Source: Cryobacterium sp. GrIS_2_6
GTDB lineage: Bacteria > Actinomycetota > Actinomycetes > Actinomycetales > Microbacteriaceae
DNA: 64,000 nt
Assembly: GCF_035984545.1 (NCBI RefSeq)
Contig: NZ_JAXCHP010000001.1
Span: 2,852,001 to 2,916,000 of the forward strand
Direction of reading: 5' to 3'
Each line of letters starts with the position of its first letter. Position 1 is the first letter of the stretch. This document shows, in pieces, positions 1-8,616 of this stretch. Position numbers and translations under genes: made by a program. Under the pieces are notes generated by a model. The model searched no databases. It saw only the letters and a program-made list of their open reading frames with translations, and was not told the origin of the DNA.

Positions 1-2
1 CC

Positions 3-644
3 CTGATCCGCACGGCCGTGCGCGAACTGGTCAGGCACGAGCCCGACCTCGAGGTCGTCGGCGAAGCCGCTGACGGGGCCGAAGCGCTCGCACAGTCCCG
101 GCTTCTGCTGCCCGATGTCGTGCTGATGGACATCCGCATGCCAGTACTCGACGGCATCGAAGCGACCCGTGCGATCTGCGCGGATCCGGGGCTCTCGACC
201 GTGCGCATCTTGATCCTGACGACCTTCGAAGAGGACGAATACGTCGTGCAGGCCCTTCGGGCAGGGGCCGGCGGCTTCGTCGGCAAGGGCACGGAGGCCG
301 CCGACCTGATGCGGGCGATCCGCACGATCCACCAGGGCGACGCGCTGCTCTCCCCCACGGCGACGCAGAGCCTGATCCGCCGCTACGTGCTGCCGGCCGG
401 GCCCGGGCGCGCAGCCGTGGTGCCGCCGAGCCTCGCGCACCTGACCGATCGGGAGCGGGAGGTCCTCACGCTCGTCGCGCGCGGGCAGTCGAACGAGGAG
501 ATCGCGGCCCGCCTGTTCATCTCGCCGCTGACCGCGAAGACCCACATCAACCGGACCATGGCCAAGCTCTACGCCCACGACCGCGCGCAGCTCGTCGTCA
601 TCGCTTACGAGAGCGGACTCCTCGTGCCGGGCACCGGCAGCTGA
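3..644 (+). CDS. NarL/FixJ-type response regulator, 5' end outside window
   Basis: DNA-binding response regulator of a two-component system. The visible protein starts inside the receiver domain: the phosphoacceptor Asp is in VVLMDIRMP, followed by the T/S switch region (ILILTTFEED) and the conserved Lys near GGFVGKG. A LuxR-type HTH follows (LTDREREVLTLVARGQSNEEIA), ending in a typical tail. About a dozen N-terminal residues carrying the acidic pocket lie upstream of base 1, because the frame is open to the edge; the GTG at 18 is internal. The cognate histidine kinase is probably just outside the window. Family call is firm; the target genes cannot be read from here. Confidence 0.93.
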   Translation: MIRTAVRELVRHEPDLEVVGEAADGAEALAQSRLLLPDVVLMDIRMPVLDGIEATRAICADPGLSTVRILILTTFEEDEYVVQALRAGAGGFVGKGTEAADLMRAIRTIHQGDALLSPTATQSLIRRYVLPAGPGRAAVVPPSLAHLTDREREVLTLVARGQSNEEIAARLFISPLTAKTHINRTMAKLYAHDRAQLVVIAYESGLLVPGTGS

Positions 645-690
645 CCCCGGTCGCGCGCGCCGCGGCATCCGCCACCCCGACACCGGCCCC

Positions 691-779
691 GAACCAATTC
701 GACGGAGATTTTCGGTTCTGAACCGGTTGATGAATACCGCCCACGTCTCAGAAATCCAAATACTCCGTCGAATTGGTTC
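691..779. repeat. 17-bp perfect inverted repeat flanking 55 bp
   Basis: Bases 691-707 (GAACCAATTCGACGGAG) are the exact reverse complement of 763-779. The pair brackets a short spacer just after the response regulator stop. It could be a long-loop terminator, or the ends of a tiny MITE-like insertion. The right arm lies inside the reading frame of the channel gene that follows, exactly where homology to channel proteins is missing. Confidence 0.7.
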
Positions 780-1221
780 CGCCATTGTTCGGGCATCGGT
801 TCGGGACCTGCTCGTGCTCGTGCTGCCGGTGCTGCGTTCGTTGCGCCTGCTCCGCCTCGTGACCGGCCTCTCCGCCTTCCCTCGCTCGCCGGGGACAGCG
901 ATGCGGTCCCGCGTCGGCATCTACGTCACGCCCGCGACCGTCCTTCTCGTGTTCCTGGCCTCCCTTTCAGTGCTCGACGCCGAGCGGCGCGCTCCCGGCG
1001 CGAACATCGCCTCGTTCGGCAACGCGCTCTGGTGGACCTTCGTCACGATCGCGACGGTCGGCTACGGCGACTTCACCCCCGTGACGATCGAAGGCCGGCT
1101 GGTCACGGTCGCCATCATGCTCGGCGGGATCGCCCTCATCGGGGCCGTCACGGCGACCGTTGCTTCGTGGGTCGTCGACCGCGTCGCCGATCTCACCCGC
1201 GACCAGGGCGCCGACAAGTGA
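727..1221 (+). CDS. potassium channel family protein, N-terminally truncated
   Basis: Ion channel of the voltage-gated-like K+ channel family. The selectivity filter TVGYGDF is intact, preceded by a pore helix (NALWWTFVTIAT) and followed by a last membrane helix. An S4-like stretch (VLPVLRSLRLLRLVT) and the helix VLLVFLASLSVLDAERR are also present. Relatives of about 250 residues begin with three further helices (S1-S3) that are absent here. The first 30 residues do not look channel-like and are encoded within and next to a 17-bp inverted repeat (691-779). So the pore is readable but the sensor half is lost; the ORF may be a relic rather than a working channel. Confidence 0.75.
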   Translation: MMNTAHVSEIQILRRIGSAIVRASVRDLLVLVLPVLRSLRLLRLVTGLSAFPRSPGTAMRSRVGIYVTPATVLLVFLASLSVLDAERRAPGANIASFGNALWWTFVTIATVGYGDFTPVTIEGRLVTVAIMLGGIALIGAVTATVASWVVDRVADLTRDQGADK

Positions 1222-1291
1222 TGCGGCGCGCCGATTGAGGTCCCCGCGCCCCGCCGCCGCTACCGAATCCGCAGCCCGCTACAGAAACGGC

Positions 1292-1414
1292 GGGCGCGGG
1301 CTGCCGGAACCGGCGCGGCGGCGGATACATCTGGGCGCGGGCTGCCGGAACCGGCGCGGCGGCGGATACATCTGGGCGCGGCCTGCGAAAACCGGCGCGG
1401 CCGCGGATGCGTGT
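1292..1414. repeat. 41-bp tandem repeat, about three copies
   Basis: Units start at 1292, 1333 and 1374. The first two are identical over 41 bases (GGGCGCGGGCTGCCGGAACC and onward, ending CGGATACATCT); the third is diverged. The array fills most of the gap between the channel gene and the convergent transglutaminase gene. Confidence 0.85.
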
Positions 1415-1426
1415 GGGGGCATCCGC

Positions 1427-2224
1427 TCAGTGCAGGCGCACCAGGGAGTACCGGTCGTCGCGCGGCAGGGTGTCCACGGTCGCGGTCACGGTCAGGTCGC
1501 GGAGGAATACCGCGCCGCCGACCGTGGTCAGGAAGGCGGTGTCCGCGGCGTCACGGCCGGTCGCGATGCGCAGGAGCGTCTGCCGTGGGGCGAGTCCGGT
1601 GGCGTCCACGACGTGCCAGGCGTCGTCGACGAAGACCTCGGCGACCGCGTGGAAGTCCATCGGCGAGAGCCCGGGCGCGTAGACCGAGACGACCCGGGCC
1701 GGCACGTCCCGCGCGCGCAGCAGCGCGACGACGAGGTGGGCGAAGTCCCGGCAAACGCCCTGCCGGTCGATCAGGGTGCGCACGGCGCCGTCGGTCGGCA
1801 GGCTCGACCCCGGTTCGTAGCGCAGCTTCCCGCCCACCCAGTCGGCCACCGCGTTCATGAGCACGGTGCCGGAGAGCCCGGCGAATTCGGCAGCGGCCGT
1901 GCCCCAGAGCCGGTCGGATTCGCAGTACCGGCTCGGGCGCAGGTAACGCACGAGGTCGATCTCCGAGTAGCCGGCGTCGCTCGTCTGCCCGGTCGCGGTC
2001 ACGGAGTAGTCGATATCGACCGAACCGGCCTCCGCCTCGACGACGTGCAGCCGGGTGCCGTGCTGGTCGAACACGATCCGAGACTCGAGCGGCGCGCCGT
2101 CCTGCACCGCAGTGAAGGTCTCAACGACCGAGACGGCCGGGTCGTCGGCGACGCCGATCGAGAGGATCAAACGGGCGGGCGCGCGCACGTCGAGAGCGAG
2201 GCGAGCGGATGCGTTACGTTCCAT
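1427..2224 (-). CDS. transglutaminase-like domain protein
   Basis: Cysteine-protease-fold enzyme of the bacterial transglutaminase-like family (265 aa, cytoplasmic, no signal peptide). The N-terminal beta-rich part (about 1-130) is typical of these proteins. The catalytic triad is visible as Cys in RQGVCRDFAHL, His in MDFHAVAEV and Asp in WHVVDATG. The start was set at the ATG at 2224 (MERNASARL) because residues further upstream are low-complexity and overlap the divergent PPOX gene region. The natural substrate is unknown for this family; it may be a peptidase or amidase rather than a crosslinker. Confidence 0.85.
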   Translation of the reverse strand: MERNASARLALDVRAPARLILSIGVADDPAVSVVETFTAVQDGAPLESRIVFDQHGTRLHVVEAEAGSVDIDYSVTATGQTSDAGYSEIDLVRYLRPSRYCESDRLWGTAAAEFAGLSGTVLMNAVADWVGGKLRYEPGSSLPTDGAVRTLIDRQGVCRDFAHLVVALLRARDVPARVVSVYAPGLSPMDFHAVAEVFVDDAWHVVDATGLAPRQTLLRIATGRDAADTAFLTTVGGAVFLRDLTVTATVDTLPRDDRYSLVRLH

Positions 2225-2365
2225 CCCACGATGATGGCATGCGCCCGGCGCGTCGCGGTACCGCCCTCGCCAGCGCGTCGCATCGATGCCGCAGACCCGG
2301 AGAGGACACGCCGTGCGGCGCGGTCCGGGCTGGTGCACCTCGCCAGGCGGGTCCATGCTGGGGAC

Positions 2366-2914
2366 ATGCTCGGGGAATTGAACAATCGTGAAATCGACGC
2401 AGTCCTGCAGACCAGTGTGGTCGGCCGGATCGGCTGCCACAGCGACGGCCGCACCTATATCGTGCCGATCACGTACGCCTATGATGATGGCACCGTGTAC
2501 GCCCACAGTGCCGCCGGCACCAAGGTCGACATGATGCGGGCCAACCCCGACGTCTGCTTCGAGGTCGAGCAGCTCGACGACCTCGCGAACTGGCGCACGG
2601 TCGTCGCCTGGGGCGAGTTCGAGGAGCTCCATGACGCGGATGCCGACGACGGCCTGCGCAAGCTCCTCGCCCGGCTCGCACCGTACGTGACCTCGACGAC
2701 GGCGCAGCCGGTCTCCGGTCCCGACGGCACGTTCCACGGGATCAGGACGACCGCGTCGGAGCCGGTGCCGCCCTCGGCGGGCCGGGTGGCGGCATCCGGT
2801 CAGGCCCCGGTGATCTACCGGATCCGGCTGACCGAGAAGACCGGCCGATTCGAGGAACGCTCGACGTCAGGCCGTGAGCGGCGGGCGGCTGAGTCCAGCG
2901 ACATGTACACCTGA
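2366..2914 (+). CDS. pyridoxamine 5'-phosphate oxidase (PPOX) family flavoprotein
   Basis: Split-barrel flavin-binding protein of 182 aa. The start [14 protein letters not shown] and the pattern [30 protein letters not shown] are typical of the nitroreductase/PPOX group that binds FMN or F420. The conserved VCFEV and [13 protein letters not shown] segments follow. The frame stays open far upstream, but the ATG at 2366 matches the family N-terminus. The last 48 nt overlap the 3' end of panD on the other strand, so the two genes converge. The redox substrate cannot be inferred. Confidence 0.85.
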   Translation: MLGELNNREIDAVLQTSVVGRIGCHSDGRTYIVPITYAYDDGTVYAHSAAGTKVDMMRANPDVCFEVEQLDDLANWRTVVAWGEFEELHDADADDGLRKLLARLAPYVTSTTAQPVSGPDGTFHGIRTTASEPVPPSAGRVAASGQAPVIYRIRLTEKTGRFEERSTSGRERRAAESSDMYT

Positions 2915-3277
2915 GGGGTCCGAGTCGACCGCGACAATGCGGTTGTCCGCGTCGACGTGCACGACGACGGGCACGTAGCTGCGGGACTCTTCGTCGCTCA
3001 TCTGCGCGTAGGAGATGATGATGATGAGGTCGCCCTGCATGCCGAGGCGGGCCGCGGCGCCGTTCAGGCCGATGACCCCGCTGCCGCGTTTGCCGGCGAT
3101 GAGGTAGGTCTCGAAGCGGCTGCCGTTGTTCACGTCGACGATGCTGACGCGCTCACCGGCGAGCAGGTCGCCTGCCTCCATCAGGTCCTCGTCGACCGTC
3201 AGCGAACCGACGTAGTGCAGGTCGGACTGCGTCACGGTGGCGCGGTGGATCTTGGACTTGAACATCGTGCGCTGCAT
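2867..3277 (-). CDS. panD: aspartate 1-decarboxylase precursor
   Basis: PanD converts L-aspartate to beta-alanine for pantothenate and CoA synthesis. The 136-aa protein shows the family start ([21 protein letters not shown]). The Gly-Ser in YVGS is the self-cleavage site that makes the pyruvoyl cofactor. [17 protein letters not shown] matches the C-terminal core. Family length is 115-140 aa. It converges with the PPOX gene, with a 48-nt tail overlap. No other pantothenate genes are in the window. Confidence 0.96.
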   Translation of the reverse strand: MQRTMFKSKIHRATVTQSDLHYVGSLTVDEDLMEAGDLLAGERVSIVDVNNGSRFETYLIAGKRGSGVIGLNGAAARLGMQGDLIIIISYAQMSDEESRSYVPVVVHVDADNRIVAVDSDPSGVHVAGLSRPPLTA

Positions 3278-3359
3278 GGTGGAACTGGGCCTTCCGGCGG
3301 CGGCCCGAAGGCCGCCGCCTGGTGCGGGTGTCTGGTTATGCGGTTACGTTGCTACGCGA

Positions 3360-4328
3360 TCACGCGGTCGCGAGGATGTCGACGACGAACACGAGGGTGT
3401 CCGTTGCCGAGATGCCCGCGGTCGTGTTGCCGGTGCTGCCGTAGCCGAGCGCCGGCGGGATGACGATGACGACCTGCGAGCCGACAGTCTGGCCGATCAG
3501 GCCCTGGGCGAAGCCGGGGACGACGTTGGCCGTCGCGAAGGTGGCCGGGCCGCCCTTGCCCCAGCTCTGATCGAAGACGGTTCCGGTGGCCCAGACGACG
3601 CCCGCGTACTGCACGGTCACGGTCGCACCGTCGGCGACGGTCGCGCCGTCGCCCTTCTTGAGGACCTCGGTCTTGAGCTCGGTCGGCGCGTCGTTCTTCG
3701 GGACGGTGATCGTCGGGGCGCCGTCGTCGGCGAGCACGACGGTGGGGAAACCGTCCTGCGGGGCCTGGTCCGTGCCGCTCGCGCGGGTGGGAACCTTGCC
3801 CTTGACGTCGATCACGAAGATGATGTTGTCGGTCGCGGACACCTTGAGGTCCGTGTTGCCCGTGGTACCGAACGCGTCGGCCGGCGGGACGACGACGGCG
3901 ACGCGCGAGCCGATGTTGGAGCACGCGATGCCCTTGAGGATGCCGGGGATGACGGAGCCGGTCTCGGCGACGGTGACAGTCAGGCCGGCTGCGGCGCCGT
4001 AACCGCCGGCGTTGAGCTTGGCGCCCGAGGTTGCGTTGTACGCGGTGTAGGCGATCTCGACGGCGTCACCGGTGTTGACGGCTTCGCCGTCGCCCTTGGT
4101 GATCACGGTGCGCTGGGTCGCGGTCGCCGCGAGCGGCGCCGTGAAGGTAACGGTGGGCTCGACACCGGCGTCACCGGCGACGGTGACGGCGTCGGAGCTC
4201 GTGCCGGGGTCGGTGCACGTCAGTGCGGCGGCGGATGCCGTCGGCGTCGACGACGGGGATCCGCTGCACCCGGTGAGGGCGAGCACCGCGACGGTTGCGA
4301 CGGCGAGGAGGGCAGGAAGTTTGCGCAC
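3360..4328 (-). CDS. FKBP-type peptidyl-prolyl isomerase lipoprotein
   Basis: Secreted lipoprotein of 322 aa. The signal peptide ends in the lipobox LALTGC, so Cys becomes the lipidated N-terminus. Two FKBP-like regions follow. The first (about 60-195) is degenerate; the second (about 215-322) carries the classic VQYAG, FDQSW, VVPGFAQGL and VIPPALGYG motifs of an active prolyl isomerase. The GTG start at 4328 has AAAGA 7 nt upstream; longer frames add a non-signal N-terminus. A shorter paralogue lies directly upstream on the same strand. Likely role is folding of exported proteins. Confidence 0.9.
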   Translation of the reverse strand: MRKLPALLAVATVAVLALTGCSGSPSSTPTASAAALTCTDPGTSSDAVTVAGDAGVEPTVTFTAPLAATATQRTVITKGDGEAVNTGDAVEIAYTAYNATSGAKLNAGGYGAAAGLTVTVAETGSVIPGILKGIACSNIGSRVAVVVPPADAFGTTGNTDLKVSATDNIIFVIDVKGKVPTRASGTDQAPQDGFPTVVLADDGAPTITVPKNDAPTELKTEVLKKGDGATVADGATVTVQYAGVVWATGTVFDQSWGKGGPATFATANVVPGFAQGLIGQTVGSQVVIVIPPALGYGSTGNTTAGISATDTLVFVVDILATA

Positions 4329-4482
4329 GCTGATCTTTCTTTTTCGAGAATGGTCTCTTCGATGATGGGCCTCGGCCAGTATGGACCATGCATCTATGAG
4401 GAACCTGAGTCGGCCAGCCGGCGGAGGCCCGACGGCGGCACGCGGAAGCGGGCACCCGGAAGCGGACGCCCGGCGGCAGTCG

Positions 4483-5115
4483 CTAACCGACGTTGGTGTC
4501 GGGAGCTCCTGTCGCGGGGACACCGGTCGCGACGGGCGCGGTCGCCGCCGCCGTCAGCACGTCGACGACGATGACGACGTTGTCATCCGCGTGGAGGTCG
4601 AGGTCGATGTTCTCCTTCGCTCCCCAGGCGTCCACCGGACTCGCGACGACGGCCACCCGGGAACCCACCGTCGAGCAGGTGACGCCCTTGACGATAGCGG
4701 GCAGTGTGCCGTTCGGTGCGTCGAGGTTCACGCCGACGGGGGCTCCGGTGTCGAGTCCCGAGGTGCCTGGCCCGAATCCGCGGGCGTCGATCTTAGCCCC
4801 GGTCCTGCCGTTGTAGAACGCGACGCCGAGTTCCACGTAGTCGCCGGTCTGCACCGGGACGCCGGTACCGACGGTCATGACGGTGCGCTCGGTGTCCGCG
4901 GCGGTCAGCGGCGTGGTGAAGGTGACCTCTGGCGCACTGCCGATGGCCCCCGGCGCGACCACGGCGTCGGAGGCGGCCCCCGGCTGGGCGCAGCCGGCTG
5001 GGGCGGCGGGCGACCGGGTCGCTGCCGGGCTGCATCCGGCGAGCGCGAGCACAACGCAGACCGCGACGAGACCGGCGGAGACTCCGAGGGAGATAAGGGC
5101 GGGGTAGCTGCGCAC
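4483..5115 (-). CDS. FKBP-like lipoprotein, single-domain paralogue
   Basis: Lipoprotein of 210 aa with signal peptide and lipobox (LALAGC). It matches the first, degenerate half of the neighbouring FKBP lipoprotein: both have SDAV, a TVTFT/EVTFT pair, a TGDAVE/TGDYVE core, ILKGIACSNIGSRVAVV versus IVKGVTCSTVGSRVAVV, and a terminal DNxIxVxDV strand. It lacks the canonical second FKBP domain. The start is GTG at 5115. It probably arose by duplication; whether it has isomerase activity is doubtful. Confidence 0.8.
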   Translation of the reverse strand: MRSYPALISLGVSAGLVAVCVVLALAGCSPAATRSPAAPAGCAQPGAASDAVVAPGAIGSAPEVTFTTPLTAADTERTVMTVGTGVPVQTGDYVELGVAFYNGRTGAKIDARGFGPGTSGLDTGAPVGVNLDAPNGTLPAIVKGVTCSTVGSRVAVVASPVDAWGAKENIDLDLHADDNVVIVVDVLTAAATAPVATGVPATGAPDTNVG

Positions 5116-5220
5116 GGGTGGACCTTCTTGTCGGCGGGCGGCCCCGATTGGCGCGCCCGCCGTGCATTATGGCGTATCGAGGCGAACGGGAAGGTTCACG
5201 TCCCCCGCTCCGGACGCGGC

Positions 5221-6969
5221 CTACAGCCCTTCGGCGATCGCCGCGGTCGCGTAGAGCCAGGCCTCACGGGTGCGCGGGGCGAGGGCGTCGATGTTGAGCG
5301 GCCCGCCGGCGACGAGCGCCGGATCGTACGGCACGTCGACGACGGTGCGGGTGAGCTGGCTGAAGTGGTCGTGCAGCCGGGCGGACAGGGCGCGGTCGGC
5401 GGTCTTCGCCGGGGACGCGAGTACGGTCACGGCCTGGGCGACCTTGTCGCCGTGCCCCTTGAGCCGCAGCCCGTCGAGGAGGGACGCCGCGCCGTACGCG
5501 GTGTCCTCGCGAATCGTCGACACGACCACGAGCTGGTCGGCGGTCTCGACGGCCGCCTCCCAGTTGGAGGCGCGCATGTTGTTGCCGGTGTCGATGATCA
5601 GGATCCGGTAGAAGCGGCTGAGCGCGGCGTGGAGCTTGCCGAACGCGACGTCGTCGATGCTCGCGGCTCCGGCGGGGTCCAGGTCGGAGGCGAGCGCGTC
5701 GAAGCGTGCGTCGCCCTGGTTGCGCACGTACTTGTCGAGGTCGCCGACCCTGGCCGACGTCGAGTAGGCGAAGTCCTCGAGGTCGCGCAGCAGGTCAACG
5801 GCCGTGTTCGTGTGCTGGGCGCCCTGCGCCCGCACGCCGAGGGTGCCCATCGTCTCGTTGTTGTCCCAGGCGAGGGTGTACCCGCCACGGTGGATGCCGA
5901 AGGTCGCGGCGATCAACAGGGTCGCGGTGGTCTTGTGCGCGCCACCCTTGGGGTTGAGCACCACGATCGTGCGAGGACCGCTCAGGCTGCGCTGCACGGC
6001 CGCGATCGCGGCACGGCGGGCGAGTTCGCTCCGGCCGGGCGAGGGGTTCACGAGTCCGCCGGTGACCCTGCGCACGGTGCCCTGCCAGCCGAGGAGGGCC
6101 GGGCCGGCCACGATCGCGGGGCGGGAGCTCATGAAATCGGCGAGGTTCGGACCGTCTTCCGCTGCGACAAGGGTCGGGTGCTGTGCAGGCACGAGCAGAG
6201 CGGAGGACGCGGAGATCGGCGTGGACCGGAAGGCTGCCAACGGGCCGGCCGCGATCTCCTCATCGTCATCGTCGGCGTCGAGATCGCGGTGTTCGAAGAT
6301 GATGTCCTCGAAGAGTCCGGGCGGCGGTACTGGCGTGCGGCGGGGTCCGGCGGGCAGGGACTCGGCGGCCTGCGAGGCGTCGTGCCCGGATGCGGGCTCA
6401 CCCGCGCCGTCCGTGCCTGCGAGGGCATCCGCTTCGGCTTCCGCTTCTGCTTCGGCTTCTGCTTCGGCTTCCGCCTCACGCTCCAACACTGACTCGGCGT
6501 CCGCCTTGTCGACGGAGGTCCGCGCCGCGGCATCGAGGGGGTCACCGAGGGCCGCGAGCTCTGCCAATTCCTCGAGGGCGTCGATCGGTTCCATCGGTTC
6601 GGCCATGAATGCCGCTGCGCTGCGGTCTCCGGAGTGCGCCATGGTGCGCTTGGCGGCCTTGCCCTGCGACGCTGCGGGAGCTTCGGCTTCGGTGCGTGCG
6701 GCGGCCGGGATGAAGTCGCCCGCGGCCTCCACTTCGCCGTCCGGGTGGACGACAAGGGGCCATTGGCCCTGCTCGTCGTCGGCGGTCAGCCGCACCGGGC
6801 GACCGAGTACACGGGCGGCATCCGTCACGCGGTTGATGATCTCTTCACGAACACCAGCCTCGTCGCCGGCCGTCACCTGCTGGCCAACCCCGTCGATGAT
6901 CAGCTCGCCGGTTCCGTTGCTACGAATCGTTGCCTGGATGCGAGGAGGTACGGATACTTCGTGTTTCAT
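5221..6969 (-). CDS. MinD/ParA-like ATPase with long acidic linker
   Basis: 582-aa P-loop ATPase of the MinD/ParA class seen in actinobacteria near secretion or septum genes. The N-terminal 90 residues form a small domain. A disordered linker follows with an uninterrupted Glu-Ala repeat (about 165-182) and acidic runs. The ATPase domain starts near 340 with the deviant Walker A VLNPKGGAHKTT, where the usual V-G is A-H, and continues with ILIIDTGNN (Walker B region) and QLVVVSTIREDT. The C-terminus resembles EspI/FimV-type fusions only loosely. No partner ParB or ESX genes are adjacent, so the partner is unknown. Confidence 0.82.
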   Translation of the reverse strand: MKHEVSVPPRIQATIRSNGTGELIIDGVGQQVTAGDEAGVREEIINRVTDAARVLGRPVRLTADDEQGQWPLVVHPDGEVEAAGDFIPAAARTEAEAPAASQGKAAKRTMAHSGDRSAAAFMAEPMEPIDALEELAELAALGDPLDAAARTSVDKADAESVLEREAEAEAEAEAEAEAEADALAGTDGAGEPASGHDASQAAESLPAGPRRTPVPPPGLFEDIIFEHRDLDADDDDEEIAAGPLAAFRSTPISASSALLVPAQHPTLVAAEDGPNLADFMSSRPAIVAGPALLGWQGTVRRVTGGLVNPSPGRSELARRAAIAAVQRSLSGPRTIVVLNPKGGAHKTTATLLIAATFGIHRGGYTLAWDNNETMGTLGVRAQGAQHTNTAVDLLRDLEDFAYSTSARVGDLDKYVRNQGDARFDALASDLDPAGAASIDDVAFGKLHAALSRFYRILIIDTGNNMRASNWEAAVETADQLVVVSTIREDTAYGAASLLDGLRLKGHGDKVAQAVTVLASPAKTADRALSARLHDHFSQLTRTVVDVPYDPALVAGGPLNIDALAPRTREAWLYATAAIAEGL

Positions 6970-7351
6970 GGTCAGCCTTTTTTCCGTCGAGCTCAGCTCT
7001 TCGTTCTTTGGTGCGCTCCGGAATAACTGGACCGCGCCACAGACCAGCCTAACGGGCGGGAGTGCTTACCCCTCGTTTAGGCGTGATTCTTCCTCAGCTG
7101 TGCCCTCGGCGACCACGCACCGACGTGCGGAACGCACCCCTGAGCGCACCCGACCTCGCGAGAGTCGCCGTTCGCGCCGACGGTTGCCGCCATACCAGGG
7201 TCACTCGACGGAAACGGCGACTCTCGGTGGTTATCGCGTGCGCCTGTGGTCGCAGGCGCGAGTCGTATGCTCGGATGGCCGGCGCCGTGTGCGGATGCCG
7301 AGCCGGGCATCCGCTATCGGCGAACTCCGTTCGCCTGTTCAGCCCAGAGGC
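6970..7351. other. intergenic region with inverted repeat
   Basis: No convincing gene. The region holds the promoter of the ATPase gene near 6970-7020. It also holds a 14-bp inverted repeat: 7159-7172 (CGAGAGTCGCCGTT) with its exact complement at 7213-7226. That repeat resembles the palindrome at 13966-14029. Confidence 0.6.
7159..7226. repeat. REP-like inverted repeat
   Basis: Arms 7159-7172 and 7213-7226 are perfect complements separated by 40 nt. The core GAGAGTC motif is shared with the palindromic element at 13966-14029. Confidence 0.65.
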
Positions 7352-7549
7352 TCAGCCCGGGAGCGGCAGGTTTTCGGCCTCGGGGTGCCAGCGGATGGCG
7401 CGGAGGCCCGAGCGGGTGGCGTGGGTGTCGTCGTGGCCGTTCTGGCGGCGGCACTCGACGAGGTCCTGGGTCGACGTGATGTGCGGGTCGCGGCAGGAGT
7501 TGGCGTAACTCGTGTAATCCGTCTCGAGCAGGAGTTCATCATCGGTCAT
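7352..7549 (-). CDS. small hypothetical protein
   Basis: 65-aa soluble protein, not recognised. The start was set at ATG 7549 (MTDDELLLETDY), which gives an acidic N-terminus. The longer upstream extension is rich in Arg/Pro/His and looks non-coding. The middle carries two Cys (SCRDPH and VECRRQ) and the end is LPLPG. It stands alone between two long intergenic gaps. Confidence 0.55.
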   Translation of the reverse strand: MTDDELLLETDYTSYANSCRDPHITSTQDLVECRRQNGHDDTHATRSGLRAIRWHPEAENLPLPG

Positions 7550-7814
7550 GGCGGTGCATTTCTGGTTCCCAGCACTGTTTCGTGGTGCACGACACCGCCG
7601 GCCTGCGTCGTGCGCCGGCAACGGTGCCTGGTGGTTCAACTGCTTCGGACGGTGGTGAGCTACACCCACTGCGGGCATCGAGCCGGTCGTCACTCTCGCG
7701 TGGGGTGTCGACGGATCGACACTCCATGCACGGTGTTCTGCTGCTGACCAGATTAGGGCCGGGGCCGACGGATGCCCAGTAAAACTGATGAATCGTCACA
7801 TAAACGTCACTGTG

Positions 7815-8531
7815 TTACGGGCGTGTCACCGGGCCGGAATCGTGCGGGTGCGGGTGCGGGTGCGAATGCGGGGGCGGTGGCGGGCCGTCGTGCGGATGCG
7901 GGCGACCGTCGACCTCGTGCTTGCGCAAGTGAGGCGGGGGCGGGGGCGGGGGCGGACCGTCATGCGGCCCGTTCGGAGCATGCGGAGGGGGCGGATGCGG
8001 ACCGTCAGGCGGGTGGGGATGCGGATGGTCCGGGGTGGGCGGCGCACCCGGAGACTGCACCTGCCGCGCCGGGGTGCCCGTGGCATCCGCTGCTATTTCG
8101 GTCGGTTCGACGGAAACGCTCGACTCGGCCGACTCGGCCGACTCGGGCGTCTCGGGCGACTCGGGCGACTCGGGCGACTCGGGCGACTCGGGCGAACCAC
8201 CCGACTCGGGCCCGGAGGTGCCGTAGTAGCCGTAGAGTTCGTTCTCCTCGTCGGCGGTGATCGATCCACGGTCGCTCTCGATGCGGGGGCCGTTGCGGAT
8301 GCGGTCGCGGTCGAAGGCCACGACCACGCGCGGGCCGTCGATGGTCGCGCCGGCCAGCGGAACAAACGATTCGAGCATGCCGAACAGGCCGGTGCGCACC
8401 GTGACGAAGGCCGGCTCGCCGGAGTCCTCGCTCAGGAAGACCTGTTCGACCGAGCCGAGCTTCGCACCGTCGCTCGTCACGACGACACCGCCGTTGACGA
8501 CGATGTCGTCGATCCCTTCGAGGGTGATCAT
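7815..8531 (-). CDS. PRC-barrel domain protein with Pro/His-rich tail
   Basis: 238-aa protein. Residues 1-80 form a PRC-barrel (MITLEGIDDIVVNGGVVV, LGSVEQVFLSEDSGEPAFVTVRTGLFG), a fold found in RNA-maturation and photosynthetic proteins and in many actinobacterial stress proteins. The rest is low complexity: a Ser-Pro-Glu repeat encoded by a run of 9-bp units (GACTCGGGC) near 8140-8210, then a tail dominated by Pro and His pairs. The tail could bind metal ions or simply be disordered. It is monocistronic; function unknown. Confidence 0.8.
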   Translation of the reverse strand: MITLEGIDDIVVNGGVVVTSDGAKLGSVEQVFLSEDSGEPAFVTVRTGLFGMLESFVPLAGATIDGPRVVVAFDRDRIRNGPRIESDRGSITADEENELYGYYGTSGPESGGSPESPESPESPESPETPESAESAESSVSVEPTEIAADATGTPARQVQSPGAPPTPDHPHPHPPDGPHPPPPHAPNGPHDGPPPPPPPPHLRKHEVDGRPHPHDGPPPPPHSHPHPHPHDSGPVTRP

Positions 8532-8616
8532 GCGGTCATTCCTTCACTGGAGGCACGCGCTGGGGGCACGGACAGGTTTCTGTATTCTCGCACCGTCCGG
8601 TGCGGCTGCCCAGGCG

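Noticed and set aside
1160..2365. Extended N-terminus for the PPOX protein
   Set aside because: The open extension covers the 41-bp tandem repeat and is antisense to the transglutaminase gene; the family start is at 2366.
4381..6492. Very long open frame on the plus strand
   Set aside because: It is antisense to the lipoprotein and ParA-like genes, has Gly/Arg/Asp-dominated composition, no domain, and simply mirrors third-position GC bias. Similar antisense frames at 8867-11539 and 30710-32221 were rejected for the same reason.
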